NCBI GenBank assembly: GCA_948472945.1
Contig: CAOKVX010000012.1
Span: 1-64,000, forward strand
Direction of reading: 5' to 3'
Length of the DNA: 64,000 nt
Source of the DNA: an uncultured Clostridia bacterium
Lineage (GTDB): Bacteria; Bacillota; Clostridia; Lachnospirales; Lachnospiraceae
Every line of letters starts with the position of its first letter. The first letter of the stretch is position 1. Below are positions 20,226-30,689 of this stretch, in pieces. The notes under the pieces are model-generated. The model was not told the DNA's origin. It was given only the letters and a program-made list of their open reading frames with translations, and searched no databases. Made by a program: the position numbers and the translations under genes.

Positions 20226-20975
20226 TTATTCTTTATATGATATAATTATATCGTCAAACGGCTGTTCCTGCTCTATGCGCAAAACGCCTGTCTTCATCAA
20301 TTCCAACACTGCAAGAAATGATACTATGATATATGTCTTTGAATTCTGAGATTCAAGGAGACTGGCAAAACTGAATTTTCCCTGCGAGGCGGCAAAATCT
20401 CTTATAGAGACAATCCTGTCTTCAAGGCTTACTTCCTCTTTCTCAATTTTGCCAAATTTACTTCTTATAGGGTCAACCTTATCCTCCCGTCTCTTGATTA
20501 CCATCTCAAATATATCCTGAAGCTTCTTCATTGTAATTCCGTCGAGCAGCTCCCCCGTATCTACATCTTCCTCCCAATCGGCAACCTCGTCGGGCAGTTT
20601 CTGTTCCTTAAAAAGTATGCGCGATGCTTCCATATGCCTGTCCTTTAGCTCAAATGAGGCGTATTTATACATTTTATACTCTATAAGTCTTTCTACAAGT
20701 TCCTGACGCGGGTCCTCGGCCTCATTTTCCTCACTTTCCGACTCATCAGGCGGAAGAAGCATTTTTGATTTTATTTTTATGAGCGTCGCGGCCATTACCA
20801 AAAACTCACTAAGCGTATCGATATCCTCAGAGTGTATAGACTCAATGTACTCTAAGTACTGGTCGGTAATAGTAACTATCGGAATATCGTATATATCTAT
20901 TTTATTTTTTTCAATTAAATGAAGCAACAGGTCCAGCGGACCCTCAAAAACCTCAAGTTTAACGGGTATTCCCAT
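20226..20975 (-). CDS. scpA: Segregation and condensation protein A
   Basis: VKLEVFEGPLDLLLHLIEKNKIDIYDIPI. Confidence 0.96.
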   Translation of the reverse strand: MGIPVKLEVFEGPLDLLLHLIEKNKIDIYDIPIVTITDQYLEYIESIHSEDIDTLSEFLVMAATLIKIKSKMLLPPDESESEENEAEDPRQELVERLIEYKMYKYASFELKDRHMEASRILFKEQKLPDEVADWEEDVDTGELLDGITMKKLQDIFEMVIKRREDKVDPIRSKFGKIEKEEVSLEDRIVSIRDFAASQGKFSFASLLESQNSKTYIIVSFLAVLELMKTGVLRIEQEQPFDDIIISYKE

Positions 20976-21136
20976 AGGTTACTTCCTCACAGTCTATGTA
21001 CAAGCATTTACTTTTTACTCACGGATTAACATTATATAGCCTCGGCATATTTTTTGCAAGCGGGCTTTTGTGACGACGACTTTGCGTCGGCATTTTTTAA
21101 CTTTTGCAATAAACCGCCGCGCCTTACAGCGCATTA

Positions 21137-21970
21137 TTATTTAACGCTTTTTAATTCAACCACCATAATCTCGGGCTTATTGTTAATCCTTATTGGAATT
21201 GTGTGTGCGCCAAGCCCCCTGCTGAGATACATTTTTGACACATGTCCGTCAGCTTTTCTTTTCATTCTGAACTCACCGAAATCATACTTAGGAAAAAGCT
21301 CCAGCGCCGGCGATATCACCCCTCCGATAAACGGAAGGACCATAATTCCGCCATGCACATGTCCCGAGAGCACAATATCAGCTCCCCATCCGGCATACTG
21401 CTCAAAATAAACAGGATTGTGAGCTATCAATATTGAAAGCCCGCCGCCGTCTGCGCCACATACCCCGTCAGAGCTTACAAGCCTTTGCAAATAACTGTCG
21501 GGCATATTCCTTTTTCCAAATTTTTTGTAATATTTTCTTTTTATATTAATGCCTGTAACAGAAATTTTACTTTCACCCCTGGATATATGGCATGATTTGT
21601 TATTGAGATAATGAACGCCTATTTTACGCAATGCCCTCCTGTACTGCCGGTATTCCTCCCTCGTCACGGGATTGAGCGCAAGCTTTAGCTCATGGTTTCC
21701 GCAGCCATAGTATATCTCATACGATTTTGACAGAGATTTGAGCAAATCATATGTAATATGCATATTTATTGCATTATCGCTTACCATATCCCCGGCAGTC
21801 ATTACTGAATCCGGATTTATCTCTCGTATCTTTTGTAAAATCAAGCTGTTGCCCGTCCCGACCTCATTAGCATGAAGGTCGGAGAGGACAGCTATTTTAT
21901 ATCCGTCGAAATCACCGTTAACTTTAGGCGAGCTATATATGTATTTTGATATTGAAATTCTATTTGACAT
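21137..21970 (-). CDS. Metallophosphoesterase (YaeI-like)
   Basis: LSDLHANEVG, GDMVSD, GNHE, LSGHVHGG motifs. Confidence 0.9.
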   Translation of the reverse strand: MSNRISISKYIYSSPKVNGDFDGYKIAVLSDLHANEVGTGNSLILQKIREINPDSVMTAGDMVSDNAINMHITYDLLKSLSKSYEIYYGCGNHELKLALNPVTREEYRQYRRALRKIGVHYLNNKSCHISRGESKISVTGINIKRKYYKKFGKRNMPDSYLQRLVSSDGVCGADGGGLSILIAHNPVYFEQYAGWGADIVLSGHVHGGIMVLPFIGGVISPALELFPKYDFGEFRMKRKADGHVSKMYLSRGLGAHTIPIRINNKPEIMVVELKSVK

Positions 21971-21992
21971 GATTTATATCTCCTTTTTTACC

Positions 21993-22694
21993 CTAGCGGC
22001 GCATAATCTCGGCTGCAATTCCAATTATAAGCAGGTGGGCGGGATAAAACGCATACATTAAATATTTTAAATTAATCCCCCTCCTGCCATTGTAATTCTC
22101 GGTAAAAAAAAGCGACGCCGCGCCCGCAGGCTGACCCATAAACATATTTATTAGTATAATTCCCGCTATTCTGTAAAGCCTCACATTTCTGAAATAATAA
22201 AACATTATTATCTGTATAACTCCAAAACAGCTGTAATCTGTCTTCAACAGCATCGCTGCGACACAGCCAATCCAGATTGCAAGGCAATGCATAATCATAT
22301 TATTCTTATTATTGTCTATAAGCCACACAACCATAAGACCCAAAAGCAGTGTAAAAAATACGTTCTGATGCCCCATATAATCTCCGTCAAAGCTTCCAAC
22401 AGCAAGGTCAAAAGGTACCTCCGACATAATCCCGAAAACAGCAAGTCTGAACATATATTTTTTTATATCTTTCGTGTGAAAATATCCCTCCACTATCAAG
22501 AAGCAAAATATCGGAAAAGAAATTCTTCCAATATAGCGCATTGTGTAATAAACTGCAGGATATCTGTTAATATCAATCAAAAACGCCGCAATATGGTCTG
22601 TGAGCATTGTAAGGAGCGCAATTATTTTGAGCGCGCTTCCTGTTAATTTTCCAAAAACAATCCTATCCTCCATAATATAATACATCCTTTTCAA
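21993..22694 (-). CDS. TraX-family membrane protein
   Basis: LKIIALLTMLTDHIAAFL...IGRISFPIFCFLIVEGYFHT. Confidence 0.9.
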   Translation of the reverse strand: MKRMYYIMEDRIVFGKLTGSALKIIALLTMLTDHIAAFLIDINRYPAVYYTMRYIGRISFPIFCFLIVEGYFHTKDIKKYMFRLAVFGIMSEVPFDLAVGSFDGDYMGHQNVFFTLLLGLMVVWLIDNNKNNMIMHCLAIWIGCVAAMLLKTDYSCFGVIQIIMFYYFRNVRLYRIAGIILINMFMGQPAGAASLFFTENYNGRRGINLKYLMYAFYPAHLLIIGIAAEIMRR

Positions 22695-22872
22695 AATATA
22701 AATATAATTAAGTTGAATAAGCGTAAATTAAAGGGCTTGACCTTTTGCCGCTTGTATCATATTATTTAAAAAGCAATTAAAATATATGATATATATACTT
22801 TGCATATACTTAACAATTATAACACTAAAACGTGGGATATCAAGTATGAAAGAAAAACAGGAGAAAGGAAAA

Positions 22873-23982
22873 ATGCATAATATGTTTTATAATATACCAA
22901 CAAAGTATTTCTGTGAGTCTTCATGCATTGCAAACCATGCCGCAGACATAGCCGGCTATGGAAAAAAAGCCTGTATTGTTACAGGAAAAAATTCTACTAA
23001 GCAGAACAATTCGCTTAACGACATGATTAATGCACTCGACGCAATAGGAACAGAGTATACATTGTACGACCAAATTGAGGAGAATCCATCCGTAGAGCTT
23101 ATTATGGACGCCGTATCGTGCGTGCGCGATTTTGAACCTGATTTCGTCATCGGAATGGGCGGAGGTTCACCTCTTGACGCTTCAAAAAGTATTGCGCTGA
23201 TGCTTGCAAATCCGGGACGCGACAGAACGCTCTTATTTGATATTATGTCAGATTATAACGCAGCCCTTCCTGTTATCGCAGTTCCTACGACATGCGGTAC
23301 GGGCTCCGAGATTACACCGTATTCAATATTAACTCTTCACGATAAAAAAACAAAGTCAAGTATACCGCACAGCATATTTCCTGTTCTTGCTCTTGCAGAT
23401 CCCGCGTATCTGAAAAGCGCTTCAGACAATTTATTAAAGTATACCGCCGTCGACGCTTTGGGACATTTTATTGAGAGCTATATCAACAGCCGCGCAACTG
23501 TTATTAGCAGGATGTTTTGTGAAAAAGGTATGTCAATGTGGAAACAGGTTAAAAATATACTGCTGAAAACTGAGCGCACCGACGAGGACTACGAGACGCT
23601 CCTCATCGTATCATCATTTGCGGGCATGGCAATATCGCACACCGGTACGTCCCTTCCCCACGGAATGAGCTATTCTCTGACATATGACTGCAAAGTACCG
23701 CACGGCAAGGCGGTCGGAACATTTTTAGCCTCATATATCGCTAACTCCGATGCCGTAAACAGGCACGAGGTATTGATGTTACTCGGATATTCCGACGTAT
23801 TCGGACTCCAGAATGATTTAAGAACCCTTATAGGAACAGTCGAGGTTTCAAGAGAAGACTATGAATCTTATGTTAACGACATGTCGCAGAACAAAAGAAA
23901 ACTCGCAAGCTGTCCGTTTGAAGCAGACAGCGAAAAGGTTGCGGCAATGTACAGGGAAAGCCTTATAGAGATAAAGCGCTAA
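22873..23982 (+). CDS. Iron-containing alcohol dehydrogenase
   Basis: IGMGGGSPLDASKSIAL, VPTTCGTGSEITPYSIL; start chosen after AGGAGAAAGG. Confidence 0.92.
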   Translation: MHNMFYNIPTKYFCESSCIANHAADIAGYGKKACIVTGKNSTKQNNSLNDMINALDAIGTEYTLYDQIEENPSVELIMDAVSCVRDFEPDFVIGMGGGSPLDASKSIALMLANPGRDRTLLFDIMSDYNAALPVIAVPTTCGTGSEITPYSILTLHDKKTKSSIPHSIFPVLALADPAYLKSASDNLLKYTAVDALGHFIESYINSRATVISRMFCEKGMSMWKQVKNILLKTERTDEDYETLLIVSSFAGMAISHTGTSLPHGMSYSLTYDCKVPHGKAVGTFLASYIANSDAVNRHEVLMLLGYSDVFGLQNDLRTLIGTVEVSREDYESYVNDMSQNKRKLASCPFEADSEKVAAMYRESLIEIKR

Positions 23983-23993
23983 CTATACTAATA

Positions 23994-25157
23994 TTATCCA
24001 AGCATTTCATACAACGGCTTATGCACTTTCTTGCGGGTGAGTTCAACAAGGCCCAGCCCCGTCATGTCCACGACAGTCGTCTTTACAGGGTCGTTCGACG
24101 CCAGCTCCGCAAGAAGTTCAATAAGCCCTTTATTGTCCTTTTCAGACTTCATGTCTATAAAATCTATAATAATAATTCCTGAAAGGTTTCTAAGCCTTAT
24201 CTGGCACATCGCCTCCTCTGCCGCCTCACAGTTTATTTTATAAAAATGCTTTTCCATATCTTTTCCCTTTTTTACTGCTTTTCCGGTATTGACGTCAATT
24301 ACCGTACAAGCCTCCGTAGGCTCTATTACAAGATAAGCCCCCGAATTAAGCCATACCTTTTTTGCAAGCGCCTTTTCAATCTTTGGGACGAGCCCGTACA
24401 TTGCGTTAAGCGGAAATGACTCGTCTTCGTAGAATGACAGCTTCTCCTTAAGCTGCGGACAAACGCAATCTATATATCCTCCTATTGTTTCATATATATC
24501 CGCATCGTCTGTCACTATCCTGTCAATACGCTCGTCATAGCAGTCCCTTATCTCGCTCTCGGCAAATGAAGTTCTGAATAACAGCGAATGTGTAGCCGAA
24601 TACTCAGCCTTTCGCATTATGTCAATATACAGTCTTTCAAGATATTTATATTCTCTCTCAATTTCCGCTTTCGGGGCGTTGCCTGCATTGGTCCTTATAA
24701 TATAGCCGCAGTCCTTTCCATCCGCAATTTCCGCGAGCCATCCTGCCAGTTCCTTTTTTCTTGCGGCTCCCTTTATTTTCGATGAGACTGCAATCTCTCT
24801 CTTATGTGTTTTGATAAGATATCTGCCCTGAAAATTTATGTTCGCCGTGACGACGGCCTGCTTCGTCTTAACGGCCTCTCTTACGACCTGCACAACGATA
24901 TCCGTCTCATTATGAATACTTTTTAGGTACGTCTCGTCGGAAAACTGCATGAAACAAATCTGTCCGTCAGCAATCTCCACAAATGCGGCCTTAATATTTT
25001 TAACTACGTTTTTTACCCTGCCAACATATATGTCTCCGACTTGTGCGCCTCCGTTTCCATCTCCGCATATTTTTACGTTTATTAGCCGGTTGTTTTTCTC
25101 TTTGTCAAAATAAGAGGCGGCAACCCTGCCGCCGTAATGTGAAAATACTAAATCCAT
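23994..25157 (-). CDS. Ribonuclease E/G family protein
   Basis: S1-like N-terminus, FLIRTNAG-like, EPTEACTVIDVNTGK, GIIIIDFIDM. Confidence 0.93.
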   Translation of the reverse strand: MDLVFSHYGGRVAASYFDKEKNNRLINVKICGDGNGGAQVGDIYVGRVKNVVKNIKAAFVEIADGQICFMQFSDETYLKSIHNETDIVVQVVREAVKTKQAVVTANINFQGRYLIKTHKREIAVSSKIKGAARKKELAGWLAEIADGKDCGYIIRTNAGNAPKAEIEREYKYLERLYIDIMRKAEYSATHSLLFRTSFAESEIRDCYDERIDRIVTDDADIYETIGGYIDCVCPQLKEKLSFYEDESFPLNAMYGLVPKIEKALAKKVWLNSGAYLVIEPTEACTVIDVNTGKAVKKGKDMEKHFYKINCEAAEEAMCQIRLRNLSGIIIIDFIDMKSEKDNKGLIELLAELASNDPVKTTVVDMTGLGLVELTRKKVHKPLYEMLG

Positions 25158-25188
25158 AGATACTCCTCTAATTTTTTATATTAATCTA

Positions 25189-25971
25189 TCACATCGACAT
25201 AGATATAAGCTTTTCATCACCATAGAACATATCCGTCCTGACTATATCGTACTTATATCTGTTATACTCACAATCAGACCCCGTCTTCATACTATAACTT
25301 TCAAGAAACATGTCAGGTCTTATATTGACGTCGCTCCCTGATTTGCAGAGCACATAAAGGGCGTCCGCACTATACGCCATCTTTTTCTCATAATCATTGT
25401 CACGTACCGCAATACTTTCTGCAAGGGCGCAGTATTTTTCATATCCTGCTGCTACGGCGTATATACCTTGCTTTAAATCTAACTCTTTAACAGATTTCTT
25501 TGTCTGTTTTTCATATTTTATCTCATTCTCGCTATTAAAAAATTCTTCCACTAGCGCTGCCTGCTCCGGCTCCATTCCATATATTACATATGACGCCGCG
25601 CTAAGAAGCGACATTGACGGCTTCGCATTGTCAGGCTGTCTGTATATACCGGTTACAGTTACCATTTCGTTGGAAAATAAATTTATTCTTTCAATCCACT
25701 CTTTTACGTCCAGAGTCCTGCCGATGTAATCGTCCCCTGCAAGCGACGTCACCTTATATGACTCAAGCGATACGTTCAGGTAATCCGCCACAGTAGTCAC
25801 GCCAAGACCCAGCGGGGATGCAAACGACATGATCTGGTGCGGATTAAATCCCTGAGAATAAGATACGTCAAACCCGCATCTTCTAAACAGCTTTTGAAAA
25901 TATCTCATCAAATCAAGGTGCCCTATATATTGCATCGAGCCCGTCTTAGTAAATCTGATTCTCACTTTCAT
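25189..25971 (-). CDS. TIGR03936 family radical SAM-associated protein (DUF2344)
   Basis: VRIRFTKTGSMQYIGHLDLMRYFQKLFRR...SQGFNPHQIMSFASPLGLGV. Confidence 0.92.
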   Translation of the reverse strand: MKVRIRFTKTGSMQYIGHLDLMRYFQKLFRRCGFDVSYSQGFNPHQIMSFASPLGLGVTTVADYLNVSLESYKVTSLAGDDYIGRTLDVKEWIERINLFSNEMVTVTGIYRQPDNAKPSMSLLSAASYVIYGMEPEQAALVEEFFNSENEIKYEKQTKKSVKELDLKQGIYAVAAGYEKYCALAESIAVRDNDYEKKMAYSADALYVLCKSGSDVNIRPDMFLESYSMKTGSDCEYNRYKYDIVRTDMFYGDEKLISMSM

Positions 25972-27827
25972 TAAAATTTGCAGCCTCCTTTCAGATACAC
26001 AGACGCCCCGCATCCGCAGCAGTTAACAAAACAATTATCTGTCGTCTCCGCCCTCATGGACTTCTCATATTCTGATATCAGATGACGCTTAGTAACGCCT
26101 ATATCAATAAAATCCCACGGCAAAATTTCGTCTAAGCCACGTTTTCTATGCGTATAGAATAGTGGGTTGACACCGTTCTCCTCAAATGCCTCGTCCCATT
26201 TGTCCGCATCAAAATACTCAGACCATGCGTCAAACATACATCCCTTTCTATATGCGCTTAGAAGAACCTGCGCACACTTTCTGTCGCCTCTTGCAAACAC
26301 GCCCTCAAGGACTGACAGCTCGGAATCGTGGCTGTTATACTTTATACTTTTCTGATTAAGCTGTTTTCGTATGCAGCTCATAAGATATCCTTTTTTAGAC
26401 GTAAAATCATCCGCCTCGTTCATGGCCTCCCACTGGAACGGCGTAAACGGCTTCGGCACAAATAGAGATGTGCTTACCACTACATTTACCTTACCGTTAC
26501 GTTTATCTTTCGGAATACTGTAATATTCCGCGGCAATCTTATTTGCAAGTTCTGCGATTGCCGCAATATCATCCTCCGTCTCTGACGGAAGCCCAAGCAT
26601 AAAATAAAGCTTGACCCGGTTCCATCCTCCGTCAAAGGCGTCCTTCGCCCCCTTTAAAATAATCTCCTCGGTTAAGCCCTTGTTGATTACATTTCTAAGC
26701 CTCTGCGAGCCTGCCTCCGGCGCAAACGTCAGACTGCTCTTTCTCACATCCTGCACCTTGCCCATAACGTCCAGCGAAAATGCATCTATCCTTAGCGAAG
26801 GCAGCGATATATTTACCCTTTTATCCTGAAACTCTTCTATAAGGAAATAGACAAGTTCCTGAAGATGTTTGTAATCGCTTGAGCTTAGCGAGCTTAGCGA
26901 TATTTCCTCATAACCGGTCGATTGTATCATTTTCCTTGCAAGCGCCTTTAGATATTCGACATCCCTGATTCTTAACGGCCTGTATATCATACCGGCCTGG
27001 CAGAAACGGCATCCCCTCACGCATCCGCGCATAATCTCAAGTACGGCCCTGTCCTGCGTCGCTTTTATATATGGTACAAGAGGCTTGTCCGGATAATACT
27101 TTTCAAGGTCAGTCTCAGCCTGTTTTTTTATCTTATCGGGAATCTCTTTTATCTTTTTCTCAAACGAAGCAATAGTTCCGTCTTCATTATACGCCGCTTC
27201 GTACAGCGACGGAACATATAATCCCTCGATACACGCCGCCTTTTTTAGAAATTCTTTTCTGTCATAACCTGATTTTTTCATGATTTTATACAAGTCAAGA
27301 AGCTCGTCGTACACGGTTTCTCCTTCTCCTATATAAAATATATCAAAAAACTCATGCAGGGGTTCAGGGTTATATGAACACGGGCCTCCGCCGATTACTA
27401 TCGGGTCGTTGTCAGTCCTATCATGCGCCGAAAGCGGTATCTGCGACAAATCAAGTATCTGCAGCACGTTAGTATAGCACATCTCATACTGAAGCGTAAT
27501 ACCTAAAAAATCAAATTCCTTTACCGCATCCTGTGATTCAAGCGCAAATAAAGGTATATTTTCCCTGCGCATTATTTTATCCAAATCATGCCACGGGGAA
27601 TATACCCTCTCACACCACGTATCGGACCTACGGTTAAACATATCGTACAGTATCTGTATTCCAAGATGCGACATTCCAATCTCATATACATCCGGAAAAC
27701 ACATACAAAATCTTATATCCGTCTCATTTAGGTCTTTTACGACACTGTTAAGTTCGTCTCCTATATATCTGGCCGGCTTCTCAACCGACATAAGTATCTC
27801 TTTGCTTAGCGCTAGTTTCTTTGCCAA
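25971..27827 (-). CDS. TIGR03960 family B12-binding radical SAM protein
   Basis: PARYIGDELNSVVKD and radical SAM CXXXCXXC (CVRGCRFCQAG). Confidence 0.93.
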   Translation of the reverse strand: MAKKLALSKEILMSVEKPARYIGDELNSVVKDLNETDIRFCMCFPDVYEIGMSHLGIQILYDMFNRRSDTWCERVYSPWHDLDKIMRRENIPLFALESQDAVKEFDFLGITLQYEMCYTNVLQILDLSQIPLSAHDRTDNDPIVIGGGPCSYNPEPLHEFFDIFYIGEGETVYDELLDLYKIMKKSGYDRKEFLKKAACIEGLYVPSLYEAAYNEDGTIASFEKKIKEIPDKIKKQAETDLEKYYPDKPLVPYIKATQDRAVLEIMRGCVRGCRFCQAGMIYRPLRIRDVEYLKALARKMIQSTGYEEISLSSLSSSDYKHLQELVYFLIEEFQDKRVNISLPSLRIDAFSLDVMGKVQDVRKSSLTFAPEAGSQRLRNVINKGLTEEIILKGAKDAFDGGWNRVKLYFMLGLPSETEDDIAAIAELANKIAAEYYSIPKDKRNGKVNVVVSTSLFVPKPFTPFQWEAMNEADDFTSKKGYLMSCIRKQLNQKSIKYNSHDSELSVLEGVFARGDRKCAQVLLSAYRKGCMFDAWSEYFDADKWDEAFEENGVNPLFYTHRKRGLDEILPWDFIDIGVTKRHLISEYEKSMRAETTDNCFVNCCGCGASVYLKGGCKF

Positions 27828-27857
27828 AATTAACCTCCGATTTATAATTTTATTACA

Positions 27858-28168
27858 CTTTCTCGTTCACGGGCGGTCGCCCTATACTGCTCTTTCGCAG
27901 TGCTATCTCTAAGCCTCTGGCTTTCTCGTTCACGGGCATTCGCCCTATACTGCTCTTTCGCAGTGCTATCTCGAAAGCCAACGGCTTTCTCGTTCACGGG
28001 CATTCGCCCTATACTGCTCTTTCGCAGTGCTATCTCGAAAGCCAACGGCTTTCTCGTTCACGGGCATTCGCCCTATCGGTAAATATAAAAGCGGATTAGG
28101 CTGTAAACAGCCAATCCGTCTTTTATATTTACCGGCACTGCTCATTGCTTTCGTGGACATTATATCAT
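27858..28168. repeat. Interspersed hairpin repeat, locus 2: four units with 63-64 bp period, last interrupted by a palindrome
   Basis: ctttctcgttcacggg starts at 27858, 27921, 27985 and 28049; same 3' end as locus 1. Confidence 0.92.
28077..28134. repeat. 58-bp near-perfect palindrome inside the repeat array
   Basis: 27-nt arms CGGTAAATATAAAAGCGGATTAGGCTG / CAGCCAATCCGTCTTTTATATTTACCG around TAAA. Confidence 0.85.
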
Positions 28169-28218
28169 GTTGCGGCAGTTTTTGCTACTATCTGTATGAT
28201 GTGTCATCTTGGTTTTTC

Positions 28219-29033
28219 CTATCCAACAAGCATTTCCAGCATATCTGTAATTCTTTCCTTTTCGCCGCTGCCATTTGTTTTTAATCACAGTAATGATATT
28301 TCGTACTATTCCAATATATGATTCTTCATCAAATCTCTTTAAGCCTGCCGGTCTTTGTGATATTTGTATCCGTCAACTTCGATTGCCATCACCGGCTTTT
28401 TACTAATTCTATTATATATCAAAAAATCCAAATGCATAGCGGGATTTTTTGCATATTGTGATTCTTTATAATTTATTAGTTCATAGTTTTTAATCAATTT
28501 ATTTAATGGTATATGGGTATATGCCAAGTAACATCCAAACTTGAAAATCTATTATCAGCAATAATTTCCTCTATTAAGCGCATTTATATCATCACAGCCG
28601 TATTTCATTTTTCTTTTAATAAATCATTTTTCGCCGTGATAAGCGTCTCCTCAAATTTATGTACTCCGCTGCTGTTCTGCAGAGCCCCGTATATTTTCTT
28701 TGCATCGTAAAAATTCTCAGGTTTTTTGGAAAACTCTAACGCCATGAACGTAAAGATTATACACAGGACAATCTGGGCGCACAGAAGCATCTTCATATTA
28801 AAAGTAATAATTTTGTCAGAATGGATGCAATGTTCTAATTTTAGTTTGTCTGTTATATTATCCGTACTCCCACTAATTCCCAAATTATCATACTCTTCTA
28901 TATTATCTGTATCCTGATCCATTTCTACGCTATCCCAGTCGGCTTTCTTTGACGTTTTATAGCTTACGGACGCATACCTGCTCGTATTTTTTATTTCACC
29001 GATTCTAAAATCCTCACCATATAGATTACTCAA
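28219..29033 (-). pseudogene. Decayed DUF2726-domain gene (frameshift plus multiple nonsense codons)
   Basis: Conceptual DVTWHIPLNKLIKNYELINY...AMHLDFLIYNRISKKPVMAIEVDGYKYHKDRQA*RDLMKNHILE*YEISLL*LKTNGSGEKERITDMLEMLVG*; 8-bp duplication at 28508-28523. Confidence 0.85.
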
Positions 29034-29418
29034 TATTAGTCCCCCTTAATTGAACAAATTGAACAAATAAAACTTTATATCACCCAAACTCGCACTTACA
29101 TATATTATTCAGCCGCAAAGCTTTAGTATATGAAACATGCCATATTTACTTATATGCGGAAAATATTTAAATAGTACGGTTATGATGACAATTATCAAAA
29201 ATAGCTATAATTTCACCGTCAATAAGTTGCCACGCCGGCAATCAATTTTACTGCGTGAAAATTAAGTTAAATTGTGATTAATAAATTGCTTAATGGCAAA
29301 TTATTGTCTGCATATGCTTGAACAAAACCTTTTTTTATGATACATTAAATATAATTTCTGCTTAAATCCGCATTCATTTTGAGGATTTAGGTTTTAAAAA
29401 TATAGGAGGTAAAAGAAC

Positions 29419-30651
29419 ATGTCAACAAACGTATACGACATACTCATGGAACGCGGCTTCATTGAGCAGGCAACACACGAGGATGAAATCAGGGAAATGC
29501 TTGGAAAGGAGTCCGTAACATTTTATATAGGCTTTGACGCCACGGCAGACAGTCTTACAGCCGGACATTTTCTGACAATAATGGCTATGATGCATATGCA
29601 GCGGGCCGGACACCGTCCTATTGCCCTGCTCGGCGGCGGAACAACAATGATTGGCGATCCGTCAGGAAAATCTGATATGAGAAGCATCATGACAAAGGAA
29701 AAAATTGATTACAACGCAAAGAGGTTTGCAGAACAGCTTTCAAGATTTATAACATTTGACGACGACAAGGCGATAATTGCAAACAATGCTGACTGGCTGC
29801 TTGACATCAACTACGTTGAATTCCTTCGCGAAATCGGCGTACATTTTTCAGTAAACAGGATGCTGACCGCGGAATGTTACAAGCAAAGGATGGAGAAAGG
29901 CCTTACATTCTTTGAGTTCAACTACATGCTAATGCAGTCATATGATTTTCTAAAACTTAACCGGATGTACGGCTGTAATCTTGAGCTTGGCGGCAACGAC
30001 CAGTGGTCAAACATTCTAGGCGGCGTGGACCTTATAAGAAAAAAAGAAAACAAACCTGCATACGGACTAACATTCAAGCTTCTCACAACAAGCGAGGGCA
30101 TTAAGATGGGTAAGACTATGAACGGAGCGGTCTGGCTTGACCCTGAAAAGACAAGCCCATATGAATTTTTCCAGTACTGGAGAAATATTGAGGATTCAAA
30201 GGTTGAGGAATGTCTTGGACTTCTAACATTCCTTCCTATGGACGAGGTGAGAAAGCTCGGTTCGTTAAAAGACGCAGAAATTAACAAGGCAAAGGAAGTA
30301 CTCGCATACGAAGTTACCAAAATCGTACACGGAGAAGATGAAGCCCAAAAAGCGCTTGACGCCTCTAAGTCATTATTTGGAGGTTCAATGAGCACAAGCG
30401 ATATTCCTACTACAACTTATCCTAAAGCCCGTTTTGATGAGGGAATTGATATTCTTACCCTGTTGTGCGACGGTAAGCTTGCAGGCAGCCGCGGAGACGC
30501 ACGCCGCAACGTAACGCAGGGCGGAGTTACAGTCAATGATGAGAAATGTACCGATTTTGCCAAAATATTTAAAACAGACGATTTGAGCGAAGACGGAACT
30601 CTTTTAATAAAAAGAGGAAAAAAAGCGTTCCATTTATTTAAATGTGAATAA
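29419..30651 (+). CDS. tyrS: Tyrosyl-tRNA synthetase
   Basis: [28 protein letters not shown] motifs. Confidence 0.97.
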   Translation: MSTNVYDILMERGFIEQATHEDEIREMLGKESVTFYIGFDATADSLTAGHFLTIMAMMHMQRAGHRPIALLGGGTTMIGDPSGKSDMRSIMTKEKIDYNAKRFAEQLSRFITFDDDKAIIANNADWLLDINYVEFLREIGVHFSVNRMLTAECYKQRMEKGLTFFEFNYMLMQSYDFLKLNRMYGCNLELGGNDQWSNILGGVDLIRKKENKPAYGLTFKLLTTSEGIKMGKTMNGAVWLDPEKTSPYEFFQYWRNIEDSKVEECLGLLTFLPMDEVRKLGSLKDAEINKAKEVLAYEVTKIVHGEDEAQKALDASKSLFGGSMSTSDIPTTTYPKARFDEGIDILTLLCDGKLAGSRGDARRNVTQGGVTVNDEKCTDFAKIFKTDDLSEDGTLLIKRGKKAFHLFKCE

Positions 30652-30689
30652 AATATAATATAACAGGGCTTTAAGGAGGTATTTATACT

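Noticed and set aside
27858-28168. CRISPR array
   Set aside because: Units are contiguous ~64-bp near-identical copies with no unique spacers and no cas genes in the window.
27842-28284. ORFs 27842..28045, 27900..28082, 27966..28160 and 28027..28284
   Set aside because: They are translations of the hairpin repeat on both strands, not genes.
29041-29418. T-box leader upstream of tyrS
   Set aside because: No T-box core sequence (TGGNACCGCG-like) or matching terminator/antiterminator seen.
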